A DNA stretch of 17,335 bases from an uncultured Oscillospiraceae bacterium (GCA_905192745.1 CAJJLZ010000038.1:1-17335); one strand, 5' to 3'; shown: positions 7,123 through 14,689, numbered from the stretch's first letter. Made by a program: numbers and translations. Notes: generated by a model not told the origin, from the sequence alone.

Positions 7123-7305
7123 ATGGACGATTTTTTCACCCCGACCCGGTATCTTGTTGAAAAGATAGACGGAGATTACGCCTGGCTTGCCCGCATCGAC
7201 GGCAAAGGCGAAGCAACGCTGGTGGCCCGCGCCCTCCTGCCCGCCGAAATTGACGAAGGGTCCCGTCTGCTCTGGCAGGATCTTCAATATACGCTGGAAG
7301 CATGA
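7123..7305 (+). CDS. DUF3006-like small protein
   Basis: The 60-aa product contains RYLVEKIDGDYAWLARIDG followed by ALLPAEIDEGSRLLW. This matches the pattern of DUF3006 proteins (a short beta-rich domain with a dyAvle...LP...eGd layout). Function is unknown. GGAGG (7112-7116) sits 6 bases before this ATG; an ATG at 7117 would be too close. Its stop overlaps an ATG at 7302 (ATGA), a common sign of translational coupling. Confidence 0.75.
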   Translation: MDDFFTPTRYLVEKIDGDYAWLARIDGKGEATLVARALLPAEIDEGSRLLWQDLQYTLEA

Positions 7306-7517
7306 GCGGGCGGCTGGAACGCGCCGAGCGGCTGACCCTGCTGGCCGAACGGCTTCAGGAAGAGGAACGCCGCCGAAAAACAGCCGGGGAACGGTCTTTG
7401 CCGGATGGACGGCGATCTTCTCCGTGCTCTGCTCGCCCAAATAGGGCAGGCGGCTCCGGAATCGCCTTCCCCCTCCCCTCAGACCGGAATCGCCGGAGAA
7501 AGGGAGCATACGGTGTT
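7302..7517 (+). other. Possible small coupled gene or in-frame leader before the nucleoside hydrolase
   Basis: An ATG at 7302 overlaps the previous stop and opens a 72-codon Arg/Glu-rich frame (MSGRLERAERLTLLAERLQ...) that runs without a stop into the lipoprotein signal peptide at 7518. A lipoprotein signal this far from the N-terminus would not work. The stretch is therefore either the start of a small gene that has lost its stop by frameshift, or untranslated. The first 25 residues look like a genuine helix; the rest is low-complexity and probably not coding. Confidence 0.3.
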
Positions 7518-8552
7518 ATGAAGTACAGGACGCACGCCAAAACAATCCATTTCCGGCGGGCGGCCGCCGCGCTGGCTTCCGCATTGCTTTTGTCCGTTTT
7601 CCCGCTCACCCTGTCCGGCTGTTCCCGCGTGCCGTCCTCTTCCTCATCGGGGGAAAGCCGGACGGCGGACGAGGCAGTCTCCTCCACCCCCGCGGCAGAA
7701 AAGATCCGGTTTCTGCTGATCGACACCGATATCGGGAACGATATTGACGATACGCTGGCCCTCGCTCTGGCGCTGAACACCCCGGAAGCGGCGATTGTCG
7801 GCATCACCACCGTTTATGTTCAGCCGGAAAAGCGGGCGGATATCGCCCGTGGGCTGACCGCCCTGTACGGCCGGCCGGACATCCCGGTGGCGGCCGGGGC
7901 GGGCGCGCCGCGGAAGGGGACGTGGCCCGCCTCCTATGGTCCGTCCTACGGTAAGGCCGCGGCGGGGAACGCCGGAAAGGCTTCCGAAACCGCGGTGGAA
8001 CGGATCCTCCGGGCGGCGGACGAAACGGACGGCCTGACCATCGTCGCCATCGGTCCGCTGACCAATATTGCCGCCGCGCTGACCGAACGGCCCGCGCTGG
8101 CTTCTCAGGCAAAGCTTATCCTGATGGGCGGGCGGGCTGCGGACAACGGGGAAGCGGAATGGAATTTCGCCTGCGATCCGGAGGCGGCGCGGATCGTCCT
8201 GTCCTCCGGAATGGATATCACCCTGATTGGGCTGGACGTCACCGAGCGCTGCCCTATGACGCTGAAAATCACCACGGCGCTCGGCCGGGCCGAAAGCGCG
8301 CCGGCGAAGGAACTGACCCGCCTAGTTGCCCGCTTTACGGCGGAGAACGGAAAGCCGTTCCTGCACGATCCTCTCGCCATGGCGGAGGCGCTGAACCCCG
8401 GGTTGGTCAGGCTGGAGCCGATGGCGCTCACCGTAGCGGAGGACGGACGGCTCCTCCCCGCCGGGAAAGGGGCCGCGCCGAACGTCCGGGCGGCGGTTGA
8501 CGGGGAGCTGACCGCCTTCCTGTCGTATTTTCAGGAAACTATCTGCCGGTAA
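7518..8552 (+). CDS. Nucleoside hydrolase family lipoprotein
   Basis: The 344-aa product starts with a positively charged, hydrophobic signal and the lipobox LSGC (Cys35), so it should be anchored outside the membrane. A Ser-rich linker follows. The mature part is an inosine/uridine-preferring nucleoside hydrolase: DTDIGNDIDD near residue 74 for Ca2+ and ribose binding, IGPLTNIAAAL, ILMGG, EWNFACDPEAA, and a late HDPLA. These enzymes split nucleosides into ribose and free base. The extra IN in the first motif (GNDIDD rather than GxDDD) is common in lipoprotein members. The start is chosen because the signal peptide begins here; GGGAG lies about 11 bases upstream. The next gene follows after 23 bases. 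Extracellular nucleoside scavenging is the likely role. Confidence 0.85.
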   Translation: MKYRTHAKTIHFRRAAAALASALLLSVFPLTLSGCSRVPSSSSSGESRTADEAVSSTPAAEKIRFLLIDTDIGNDIDDTLALALALNTPEAAIVGITTVYVQPEKRADIARGLTALYGRPDIPVAAGAGAPRKGTWPASYGPSYGKAAAGNAGKASETAVERILRAADETDGLTIVAIGPLTNIAAALTERPALASQAKLILMGGRAADNGEAEWNFACDPEAARIVLSSGMDITLIGLDVTERCPMTLKITTALGRAESAPAKELTRLVARFTAENGKPFLHDPLAMAEALNPGLVRLEPMALTVAEDGRLLPAGKGAAPNVRAAVDGELTAFLSYFQETICR

Positions 8553-8575
8553 CCGCCCGGCAAAGGAGGAACCGT

Positions 8576-9301
8576 ATGCCCTATCCCACCGCCGTCCTTT
8601 TTGATCTGGACGGCACGCTGACCGACCCGATGGAGGGAATCACCAAATCCGTTCAGCTCGCCCTGCGGCGGCAGGGAATCGAAGTAACCGACCGGCGGAC
8701 GCTCTGCCCCTTCATCGGCCCGCCCCTGTTCGAATCCTTCCAGAAATTTTATGGAATGGACGACGGGCAGGCCGCCCGGGCGGTAGAGGACTACCGTTCC
8801 TATTTCGCCGAAACCGGCATTTTTGAGAATCGGGTATATCCCGGCGTTCCCGCCCTGCTGCGGGAACTGCGCGAAGCCGGGACCTTCACCGCCGTCGCTA
8901 CCCTCAAGCCCGCGGTATTTGCCCGGCGGATTGCCGCGCATTTCGGCCTGCTCCCGTTTCTCGACCGGATCGCCGGAAGCGAGCTGGACGGCCGCCATAC
9001 CACTAAAGGGGATATCATCCGGCAAGCGCTGGAGGAACTGCCTGACGCCGCCCGCCGGGACGCGGTTATGGTTGGGGACCGGGAAAACGACATAACCGGC
9101 GCCCGGGAGAACGGACTGCGGGGCGTCGGCGTGCTTTTCGGCTACGGCAGCCAGGAGGAATTGGCCGCGGCCGGGGCGGTCGGCCTGGCGGAGGACGTCG
9201 GGGCATTGGACCGCCTGCTCCGCACCCTGCCGCGCGCGGCGGAGCAGGAAGGCGGGGGGCTCTCCCGCAACACGGATAGTTTCCGGCGTTCCCGCCGGTG
9301 A
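8576..9301 (+). CDS. HAD-family hydrolase (phosphoglycolate phosphatase/nucleotidase-like)
   Basis: The 241-aa product has all four HAD motifs. These are FDLDGTLTD with nucleophile Asp10 and Asp12, ATLKP where the second motif (usually T/S-K) lies, Lys in TTKGD, and GDRENDITGA with the metal-binding acids. The cap between motifs I and II is helical (IGPPLFESFQKFYG), placing it in the Gph/YjjG-like subfamily IA. It probably removes phosphate from a small metabolite. Next to a nucleoside hydrolase, a nucleotide or sugar phosphate is a fair guess. AGGAGG sits just before the ATG. The last ~20 residues are Arg/Ser-rich and may be unstructured. Its stop overlaps a possible GTG start of the next gene. 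Confidence 0.85.
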   Translation: MPYPTAVLFDLDGTLTDPMEGITKSVQLALRRQGIEVTDRRTLCPFIGPPLFESFQKFYGMDDGQAARAVEDYRSYFAETGIFENRVYPGVPALLRELREAGTFTAVATLKPAVFARRIAAHFGLLPFLDRIAGSELDGRHTTKGDIIRQALEELPDAARRDAVMVGDRENDITGARENGLRGVGVLFGYGSQEELAAAGAVGLAEDVGALDRLLRTLPRAAEQEGGGLSRNTDSFRRSRR

Positions 9302-9318
9302 AATGGGGTTTGATTCGG

Positions 9319-10512
9319 ATGGATCTGAATAAAAACAACATGAAAAAGCTGCTGGCAATCGTGGCGTTCGCCATTCTGCTGCTGGTGGGGCTTCAGAATC
9401 TGCCGTCGGTAATGGCGTTTTTCGGCTTTTTGCTAAAGCTGATTTTTCCCTTTCTGCTGGGGCTGGGCATCGCCTTCGTCCTCAATGTGCCCCTGCGGTT
9501 TGTGGAACGAGTACTGTTTCGGGGCAAAGAAGCGGCCGGCTTCCGGAAAAAGCTCCGCCGCCCGCTCTGCCTCGCCATTACCATCCTGCTGGTGGGCGGC
9601 GTGGTGTTTATCGTGATGTTCCTGATTCTTCCGGAGGTTGGGCGGACGCTTCAGACCATGGCGGAGAGGATTCCTCCTTTCCTTACCGGCGTGCAGGCCT
9701 GGATCACCGACCTGATCGCCCGGCATCCCGAATGGGCCGACTGGCTGACCACTCTGGATATCGACTGGAACAAGCTCAGCACCGGGGCGGTGGAGCTGCT
9801 GAAAAACGGAACCGGCGTTCTGCTGAATTCCACCCTCAGCGTGGCGACCTCGGTATTCAGCGCACTGTTCAACTTTTTCCTCGGTTTTGTTTTCGCCGTC
9901 TATGTGCTGATGCAGAAGGAAAAGCTCGGCCGTCAATCCCGGAAGGTGCTGTACGCCTATCTGCCCGAGGCAAAAGCCGACCGGGTGATTTCGGTCTGCT
10001 CTCTGGCGAACAAGACTTTCTCCAGCTTTCTTTCCGGTCAGTGTCTGGAAGCCTGTATCCTCGGCGCGCTCTTTTTCATCGCGCTGACGATTTTCCGTTT
10101 CCCCTACGCCCTGCTCATCAGCGTCCTCACGGCGTTTACCGCGCTGATCCCGGTATTCGGCGCGATCATCGGCTGTGTGATCGGTGCGTTTTTCATCCTG
10201 ATAGTCAACCCCATGCAGGCGCTGTGGTTCGTGATTCTTTTCCAAGTCATCCAGCAGATCGAAGGAAATCTGATCTATCCCCATGTGGTGGGGAATTCGG
10301 TGAATTTGCCTTCTATCTGGGTGCTGGTGGCGGTCACGATCGGCGGCAGTGTCATGGGCGTGGCCGGAATGCTGCTGTTTATCCCGCTGTGCTCGGTGCT
10401 GTACGCCCTGTTCCGGGAAACGGTGGGCAAGCGGCTGCAGCGGCGGCGCGTCCCGAAGGAAAAAACGGAAAACGCGGTTCCCGCCGTTGTGATCCCGAAA
10501 GAAACCGAATAA
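9319..10512 (+). CDS. AI-2E family membrane protein (PerM/YdiK/TqsA-like)
   Basis: The 397-aa product has about eight membrane segments in the layout of the AI-2E transporter family. There is an N-terminal hydrophobic pair (AIVAFAILLLVG, LIFPFLLGLGIAFVLNVPL), a third span (VVFIVMFLILPEV) and a soluble middle region. A C-terminal block holds the family-typical FLSGQCLEACILGALFF, ISVLTAFTALIPVFGAIIG, VIQQIEGNLIYPHVVG and a last span ending FIPLCSVLYALFRE. Members have been linked to export of the AI-2 signal or to ion transport; the substrate here is unknown. The ATG at 9319 gives the usual MDLNKNNMKK start. A GTG at 9298, overlapping the previous stop, would add 7 residues. A strong terminator follows. 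Confidence 0.88.
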   Translation: MDLNKNNMKKLLAIVAFAILLLVGLQNLPSVMAFFGFLLKLIFPFLLGLGIAFVLNVPLRFVERVLFRGKEAAGFRKKLRRPLCLAITILLVGGVVFIVMFLILPEVGRTLQTMAERIPPFLTGVQAWITDLIARHPEWADWLTTLDIDWNKLSTGAVELLKNGTGVLLNSTLSVATSVFSALFNFFLGFVFAVYVLMQKEKLGRQSRKVLYAYLPEAKADRVISVCSLANKTFSSFLSGQCLEACILGALFFIALTIFRFPYALLISVLTAFTALIPVFGAIIGCVIGAFFILIVNPMQALWFVILFQVIQQIEGNLIYPHVVGNSVNLPSIWVLVAVTIGGSVMGVAGMLLFIPLCSVLYALFRETVGKRLQRRRVPKEKTENAVPAVVIPKETE

Positions 10513-10562
10513 TTCGACGGGATGGAACAACCGGATCATCTGTCCATCGGCGGCTCATTGAT

Positions 10563-10593
10563 AAAAACGCCCGGCATAGGCCGGGCGTTTTTG
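10563..10593 (+). terminator. Intrinsic terminator after the AI-2E-family gene
   Basis: AAAACGCCCGGC and GCCGGGCGTTTTT form a perfect GC-rich stem with a short ATAG-type loop and a T-run. It closes the rightward gene group. The convergent clostripain-like gene ends 78 bases further on. Confidence 0.88.
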
Positions 10594-10670
10594 GATAATA
10601 AAGGTCTCCGCCTGAATTTTCAGCAGGCTCCGGAATTTTCCTTTTATCAGGAAATGCCGCGGCCAGCCGC

Positions 10671-12593
10671 TCAATCCGCAAAAACGGTGGTGGTAATTTC
10701 TCCGCCGACGCAGTCGAACTGCACCGGATCGGAATAGGCGGTGTTTCCCATGGCGTCGGTCATTTCAAACACCATGCGGTAGGTTCCGTCAAACAGCGGG
10801 ACTTCCGAAAACGCCGTATTTTCCGTCACGGTGAAAGTGTCTGCCTGATAGCTTTCAAAATCATCCTCTCCGCTGTAGGAGGCAAGCTGCCACAACGTTG
10901 TGATTTTATCGCCTTCGGATAGAGCGCGAAGCTCTTTGTCCGCCATGCCGTTTTCGTTAATGCCCTGCCACGCGCCGAGAATCGACCATTTTTCCGAAGA
11001 AAAGTCATAGGCGATCTGCAGGTTGTATTCCTCTTCGTTCAACAGCACCGGCACGGAGTAGAGGTTGTAATCTTCCCCTGCATAGTTCAGTTCCATATAG
11101 ACGAGACGCCCGTCAAGCGCGCCCCATACGCCGCGGAAGTTGTCTTGGAATACGCCGTTATCCCAGTCGGCGGTCATGTCGTTATCGCTGCCGAGGAGCA
11201 TCATCGCGTCGTTTTCTTCGTCCACATAGAAAAGCTGAAAACAAATGCCCGCCAGAATATTCTGCGCTTCCTTACCCAGCGTCATGACAGCCGTTCCGTC
11301 ATCGGTTACGCTGAGAGGCGCGCCGTCCCAGTCCACTGTCGTCAGATTCTGAATTTGGGGAATCTCCGCAATATTCAGGTCGGCAGCATATTTCAAGCCC
11401 GCGTCGGCAAGCTCACCGGTTAAACCATACTCGTAGTAATATTTAAACGCTTTTCCGGTTCCAAGGTTTGCGTAACCGCTGTAAACATCCCTGTCGCCGT
11501 CATAGGAGTAATAGCAGGAAAGCCCCTGCGCCTGAGACCGATATTTACCGTTCACCTGATAAAGGATACAGTCGGACAGCGCGGAAGCAACCTCCTGAGA
11601 AGAGGAAAGAGAGGCCAGACGCGCCAGATCTCCCAAATCCACCATGTTGGAATATCCCTGCTCTTTGGTATTTCCCCCGTAGTTTTCGCTGGAACAGGCC
11701 GCACGGGCAAACCGTGAAAAGAACGACGGATCCTCGCAGGCGGCGGCAAGACATTCCTTTCCAAACGCTTCATAGGCTTCCAGAAGCGGTTTTATTTTCG
11801 ACAGGTCGGTGACCGACAGCGTGGTGTTGTCCTGCGTTCCGACCGCCTCACAGCCGGCGTAATAGGTGTCGCAGATAATCTTTCCCAGCTCCCCGCCGTC
11901 CATGCCGGGCTTATCCGCCAGCGCCTTTACCCAATGGGAATAGTACCAGCCGTTTGCCGGCTCGGTTTCCTCGGACGCCACCAGATACCGGCCGATATCG
12001 GAAAACGTCGCCGCCACATCCACGGTCGCCATCAGGCAGGTGTCAAACCCGATGAGTTCCACCGGCGGCTTTTCCGCCGACAGATCCCATACGCTTCCAA
12101 AGGCCTCGCGCAATTCGCTGAGGTTCAGCGAATCGCCGCCGTAAAGCTCGTCAAAGGCGGCGCCCGCCACAGATCCGCCGCCGTGATTCCAGAACACAAC
12201 GGCCGTTTTTTCGGCAGGATAGTTCTCTCTGGCAAAGGAGAGAAAATCCGCCAGCGTCTGTGCTTCTCCCATATTGGCGGACGGCTGTTCGTCTGCCAGC
12301 TCCAGCTCGTTTCCCGCATAAACAAACCGCTGCAATTTTTCCGCATCGACAAAATCATTGTTCCACTGTGCCGATCCGCCGGTTTCGATCACGACTTTCA
12401 CATTGTCGGGAAGCGTGACCTCCATCAGTTCCTGCAGATCTCCGCTGGCAAAGCCGCCGCCCGACTCCAGATCGCTGCCGCAAAGATACCAGTAAACCGC
12501 CCAGTCGGATTTTTCCGCCGTTTCCGTATCCGAACATCCTGCAAACGAAAGAAGCAGTACTGCTGTCAGCAGAAAAGAAAGTATTTTTTTCAT
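10671..12593 (-). CDS. Clostripain-family (peptidase C11) lipoprotein
   Basis: The 640-aa product starts with a lipoprotein signal ending FAGC (Cys20), so it should sit on the outer face of the membrane. The C11 caspase-like domain covers about residues 30-400. It shows WAVYWYLCGSDLES, the catalytic His137 in FWNHGGG and the catalytic Cys186 in GFDTCLMATVD, both intact. Such proteases cut after basic residues and often mature by self-cleavage. The C-terminal third (about 430-640) has no motif I recognise; it is acidic, rich in Tyr, Trp and Asp, and probably beta-structured. AGAGGAG lies 5 bases before this ATG; an ATG at 12611 overlaps the upstream stop and would add 6 residues. As last gene of the LytTR-linked envelope cluster it is its likely effector. 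Confidence 0.88.
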   Translation of the reverse strand: MKKILSFLLTAVLLLSFAGCSDTETAEKSDWAVYWYLCGSDLESGGGFASGDLQELMEVTLPDNVKVVIETGGSAQWNNDFVDAEKLQRFVYAGNELELADEQPSANMGEAQTLADFLSFARENYPAEKTAVVFWNHGGGSVAGAAFDELYGGDSLNLSELREAFGSVWDLSAEKPPVELIGFDTCLMATVDVAATFSDIGRYLVASEETEPANGWYYSHWVKALADKPGMDGGELGKIICDTYYAGCEAVGTQDNTTLSVTDLSKIKPLLEAYEAFGKECLAAACEDPSFFSRFARAACSSENYGGNTKEQGYSNMVDLGDLARLASLSSSQEVASALSDCILYQVNGKYRSQAQGLSCYYSYDGDRDVYSGYANLGTGKAFKYYYEYGLTGELADAGLKYAADLNIAEIPQIQNLTTVDWDGAPLSVTDDGTAVMTLGKEAQNILAGICFQLFYVDEENDAMMLLGSDNDMTADWDNGVFQDNFRGVWGALDGRLVYMELNYAGEDYNLYSVPVLLNEEEYNLQIAYDFSSEKWSILGAWQGINENGMADKELRALSEGDKITTLWQLASYSGEDDFESYQADTFTVTENTAFSEVPLFDGTYRMVFEMTDAMGNTAYSDPVQFDCVGGEITTTVFAD

Positions 12594-12610
12594 GGTATCT
12601 CCTCTCAGCA

Positions 12611-12898
12611 TCAGTCGACGAAATAAGACGCGATAGAGAATCCGGTCGGCATGGGGATTGTCAGCATATATACGAGCGCCATATCCTCGGAAAGCTCCTG
12701 CGCCGCCTGATTCCAGCGGGCGTTGCCGTCCGCCGCAATGTTATTGCTTTTGGTATAGTTGGTCGCCTGATTCCCGCCATGCAGAGAACCAATCCATGTT
12801 GCCCAGGCGGTCAGAAGCGCGGTAATACCCAGCAGGACCACCACGATAATTTCCAGTATTTCGTCACGGCTTCGTTTGCTTTTCACTTTATCCGCCAT
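12611..12898 (-). CDS. Small single-span membrane protein
   Basis: The 95-aa product has a charged N-terminus (MADKVKSKRSRDEILEII) and one membrane span (VVVLLGITALLTAWATWIG). An outside part, SLHGGNQATNYTKSNN, is followed by a helix. The N-terminal half looks like the beginning of longer clostridial membrane proteins, and the last ~15 residues (MPTGFSIASYFVD) look out of character, so it may be truncated or frameshifted near its end. GGAGG precedes the ATG. Its stop TGA overlaps an ATG that can start the protease frame (TGATG), so the two are probably translated together. Function unknown; it may anchor or modulate the protease. Confidence 0.6.
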   Translation of the reverse strand: MADKVKSKRSRDEILEIIVVVLLGITALLTAWATWIGSLHGGNQATNYTKSNNIAADGNARWNQAAQELSEDMALVYMLTIPMPTGFSIASYFVD

Positions 12899-12941
12899 TT
12901 CATTTCCTCCAAATCCGTCGATCCGGTTTCGCGCCGGACAA

Positions 12942-12976
12942 AAACAAAAACACCATCTGCCGATGATGTTTTTGTT
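12942..12976 (-). terminator. Intrinsic terminator between the lipoprotein gene and the downstream pair
   Basis: On the minus strand AAAACAAAAACATCATC pairs with GATGGTGTTTTTGTTTT around a GGCA loop. It lies just before the gene at 12898 and would stop or attenuate transcripts coming from the gene at 13408. Within it the A/T arms make it likely to work in both directions. Confidence 0.65.
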
Positions 12977-13036
12977 TTACATCTCATTTTGCCAAAACAT
13001 ACATAGCCGGTCTATGCATATCATCTGCAGGGCTTT

Positions 13037-13408
13037 TTATCCCTCGGTGTTCATCGCATCCAATGCTGCCTGAATCTGATCCTTGGCCGTTTTGCAGTAA
13101 TTGGTCAAATCATTATCCAGCCAGTTGATCATTTTGTCCATCTGCTCCTGAGACAGCTCCTCGTCGCTTTCGGCTTTCTCTCTGTATGTATCCAGTAAAT
13201 CGGACATCTCATTGAAGGTATCAATCATACTGCTGTCAATTTTATCCGTATTGGCGTTCACAAGATCGGCCAGTTCGTTAAATGCCTCTGCCGCTTTATT
13301 GTAGGAATCCAGCAGCGGCTGTTTATCCGGCCCGCCGCAGGCGGTAAGCCCGAACACCATGGTCAGGCAAAGAAGCCCGGCGACGAACGCACTAAGTACT
13401 TTTTTCAT
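13037..13408 (-). CDS. Small alpha-helical lipoprotein
   Basis: The 123-aa product has a clear lipoprotein signal (VFGLTAC, Cys24). After GGPDKQ the mature ~100 residues are predicted to be almost entirely helical, acidic and free of further Cys except one near the end (LTNYCKTAKDQ). Heptad-like Leu, Met and Ile spacing suggests a helical bundle. AAGGAG lies about 9 bases before the ATG. The signal peptide closely resembles that of the lipoprotein at 14223 (VFGLAGC), consistent with common origin or shared export. I recognise no family. Confidence 0.75.
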   Translation of the reverse strand: MKKVLSAFVAGLLCLTMVFGLTACGGPDKQPLLDSYNKAAEAFNELADLVNANTDKIDSSMIDTFNEMSDLLDTYREKAESDEELSQEQMDKMINWLDNDLTNYCKTAKDQIQAALDAMNTEG

Positions 13409-13446
13409 CAGGAAAATCTCCTTCTTTTACAATAGTGTATGTATTC

Positions 13447-13644
13447 TTATTTGCCCCAGACGCTGCCGTCTTTGTCCGGAAATTTGCCGGTGCAGACCTT
13501 AATCAGATCCACAAGCCAACCGATGCCGAAGCAGCCGCCTGTGAGCAGCCACAGAACGCCCGTACCGGTCTTTCCGGTCATAAACCGATGCACGCCAAGT
13601 CCTCCAAGGAAAAAAGTGATGAGAATCGCCGCCGTTTTGCTCAT
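13447..13644 (-). CDS. TM2 domain protein
   Basis: The 65-aa product is a bare TM2 domain. It has a first span (AAILITFFLGGLGVHRF), the short polar turn with the family pattern G-HRF...GK, and a second span (GVLWLLTGGCFGIGWLVDL) ending in the usual W-x-x-D-x-I. TM2 proteins sit in the membrane, and their molecular role in bacteria is mostly unknown. GAGGAGG lies 6 bases before the ATG. The gene is embedded in the envelope-protein cluster, 38 bases before the next gene. Confidence 0.88.
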   Translation of the reverse strand: MSKTAAILITFFLGGLGVHRFMTGKTGTGVLWLLTGGCFGIGWLVDLIKVCTGKFPDKDGSVWGK

Positions 13645-13671
13645 AATCGTTTCCTCCTCAAATCATTATTT

Positions 13672-14223
13672 TTAATGTTCATCGATCATCGTAAAATAGA
13701 GTGCCGTTTCCGGGTCCTTCGTATTGGCGATGATCAGCACCGTCTGATCTCCTACCGTACTGAAAACGCCATAATATTCATAGCCCGTAAAGGCGGCGTG
13801 GATCGCATAATTATCCTGCACGATTTCATAAGTGCCGTCAAAGGACTGCTCGCCGTTTACCATCTGAACCGCCTTTTCCGGCAGGAAGATGAACTGGAAA
13901 ACGCCGCCGCAGGCTTCCAGCACAGCATTAAGATCGGCTTCTTCCATCTCCACGCCTTTCACCATGCCGCCCGTAAGAGTCCACCCGGTCAGTTCTATGT
14001 CCGGGATTTCGTTTATCCGGACATCCTTCAGGGCGGCCGGGAAAACAGAATCATTGCCCTGCGTTGACGCCGTGCTTCCGCCAGCGCTTCCCGTACTGCT
14101 TGTCTGGGGTTTCGCGCTTTCCGTGCCGCTGCTGCTTTCTTCGCCGCAGCCGGCAAGGCCAAACACCAGCGTCAGAGACAGAGCCGCCATTAAAACAATG
14201 CTCCAACCTTTTTTCATCATCAT
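13672..14223 (-). CDS. Lipoprotein with Ser/Gly/Thr-rich linker
   Basis: The ~183-aa product has a lipoprotein signal ending FGLAGC (Cys26) and then a low-complexity Ser/Gly/Thr linker of about 35 residues. A compact domain of ~120 residues follows, rich in beta-strand-like segments (WTLTGGMVKGVEM, FQFIFLPEKAVQMV, ETALYFTMIDEH). The domain resembles small sensor- or inhibitor-like folds but has no motif I can name. Three ATGs are adjacent; the first has GGGAG five bases upstream, and the choice changes only 1-2 residues. A TTG further upstream is unlikely. It is the second gene of the cluster after the promoter-proximal LemA-like stub. Confidence 0.75.
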   Translation of the reverse strand: MMMKKGWSIVLMAALSLTLVFGLAGCGEESSSGTESAKPQTSSTGSAGGSTASTQGNDSVFPAALKDVRINEIPDIELTGWTLTGGMVKGVEMEEADLNAVLEACGGVFQFIFLPEKAVQMVNGEQSFDGTYEIVQDNYAIHAAFTGYEYYGVFSTVGDQTVLIIANTKDPETALYFTMIDEH

Positions 14224-14241
14224 ACCCTCTCCCAAAAATTG

Positions 14242-14571
14242 TTATTGTTTTGCTTCCTTCGTATTTCCCGATTCATCTGCGGGATGAAACCGCATCAGAA
14301 ACGCCGGAACACAGTTCATAGGCTTTTTCAGAAGCCGGTTATAGTTTCTGGCCGCTTCCCGATATACCCTTTGGTTTGTTTCCAGCATTCTGACGGCAAC
14401 CTCCCTGTCCGGGCCGTCCCGGATTTGAGCGGACGCCTTTTCATGCATCAGGAGCTGTTCCCGCAGGCTTTCCAGATTTCGCCGTTTTTCGTCAAGCTCT
14501 TTATGAACGGTAACAAACCAAATCGTCGCAAAACCAACAGTACAGCTCACGGCTATTAAGCAGGCAATCAC
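14242..14571 (-). CDS. Short LemA-like membrane protein
   Basis: The 109-aa product has an N-terminal membrane span (ACLIAVSCTVGFATIWFV) and a charged coiled coil (KELDEKRRNLESLREQL...). A C-terminal stretch, EAARNYNRLLKKP...VPAFLMRFHPADES, parallels the conserved YN...FP..i...gF.p end of LemA proteins. LemA proteins have one span and a helical body of ~180 residues, so this would be a shortened member; the link is tentative. The GTG start at 14571 is supported by GGAGG 8 bases upstream. It is the first gene downstream of the LytTR-type repeats, which makes it the best-placed target of the neighbouring regulator. Confidence 0.65.
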   Translation of the reverse strand: MIACLIAVSCTVGFATIWFVTVHKELDEKRRNLESLREQLLMHEKASAQIRDGPDREVAVRMLETNQRVYREAARNYNRLLKKPMNCVPAFLMRFHPADESGNTKEAKQ

Positions 14572-14622
14572 AGGCCGCCCCTCCTCCGCACCGCTTTTAC
14601 GTTGGACATTTCACTGCGGCTC

Positions 14623-14651
14623 AGTATAGCAAAAAAGAGACCCTGTAACCG
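14623..14651 (-). promoter_or_regulatory. Activator-dependent-looking promoter of the envelope cluster
   Basis: On the minus strand a good -10 box, TATACT (14628-14623), lies 52 bases before the GTG at 14571. At the correct 17-bp distance the -35 position reads CGGTTA (14651-14646), a poor match. A good -10 with a poor -35 just below activator sites is the usual layout for LytTR-controlled promoters. Confidence 0.6.
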
Positions 14652-14659
14652 TTTTTTGC

Positions 14660-14689
14660 CTGAACGGTCATTTTTTCGCCCTGAACGGC
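14660..14689 (-). promoter_or_regulatory. Pair of LytTR-type direct repeats, 12-bp spacer
   Basis: On the minus strand GCCGTTCAG (14689-14681) and ACCGTTCAG (14668-14660) are separated by exactly 12 bp, 21 bp start to start. This fits the known binding pattern of AgrA/PlnC/LytTR regulators, whose 9-bp sites carry a central GTT followed by N and a purine. The orientation and distance point to the minus-strand promoter at 14623-14651. A weaker inverted half-site ACCGTTTTT (14648-14656) and GATGTTCAG (14694-14702) lie nearby on the plus strand and may serve autoregulation. Confidence 0.7.

Noticed and set aside
9433..10539. 368-codon minus-strand frame opposite the AI-2E-family gene
   Set aside because: His/Gln/Asp-rich antisense of membrane-span codons; no start signal or motif.
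10593..10670. Small gene between the AI-2E-family terminator and the protease stop
   Set aside because: Only 78 bases, no ribosome site; nothing supportable.
11934..12626. 230-codon plus-strand frame opposite the clostripain-like gene
   Set aside because: No ribosome site and antisense to conserved catalytic motifs.
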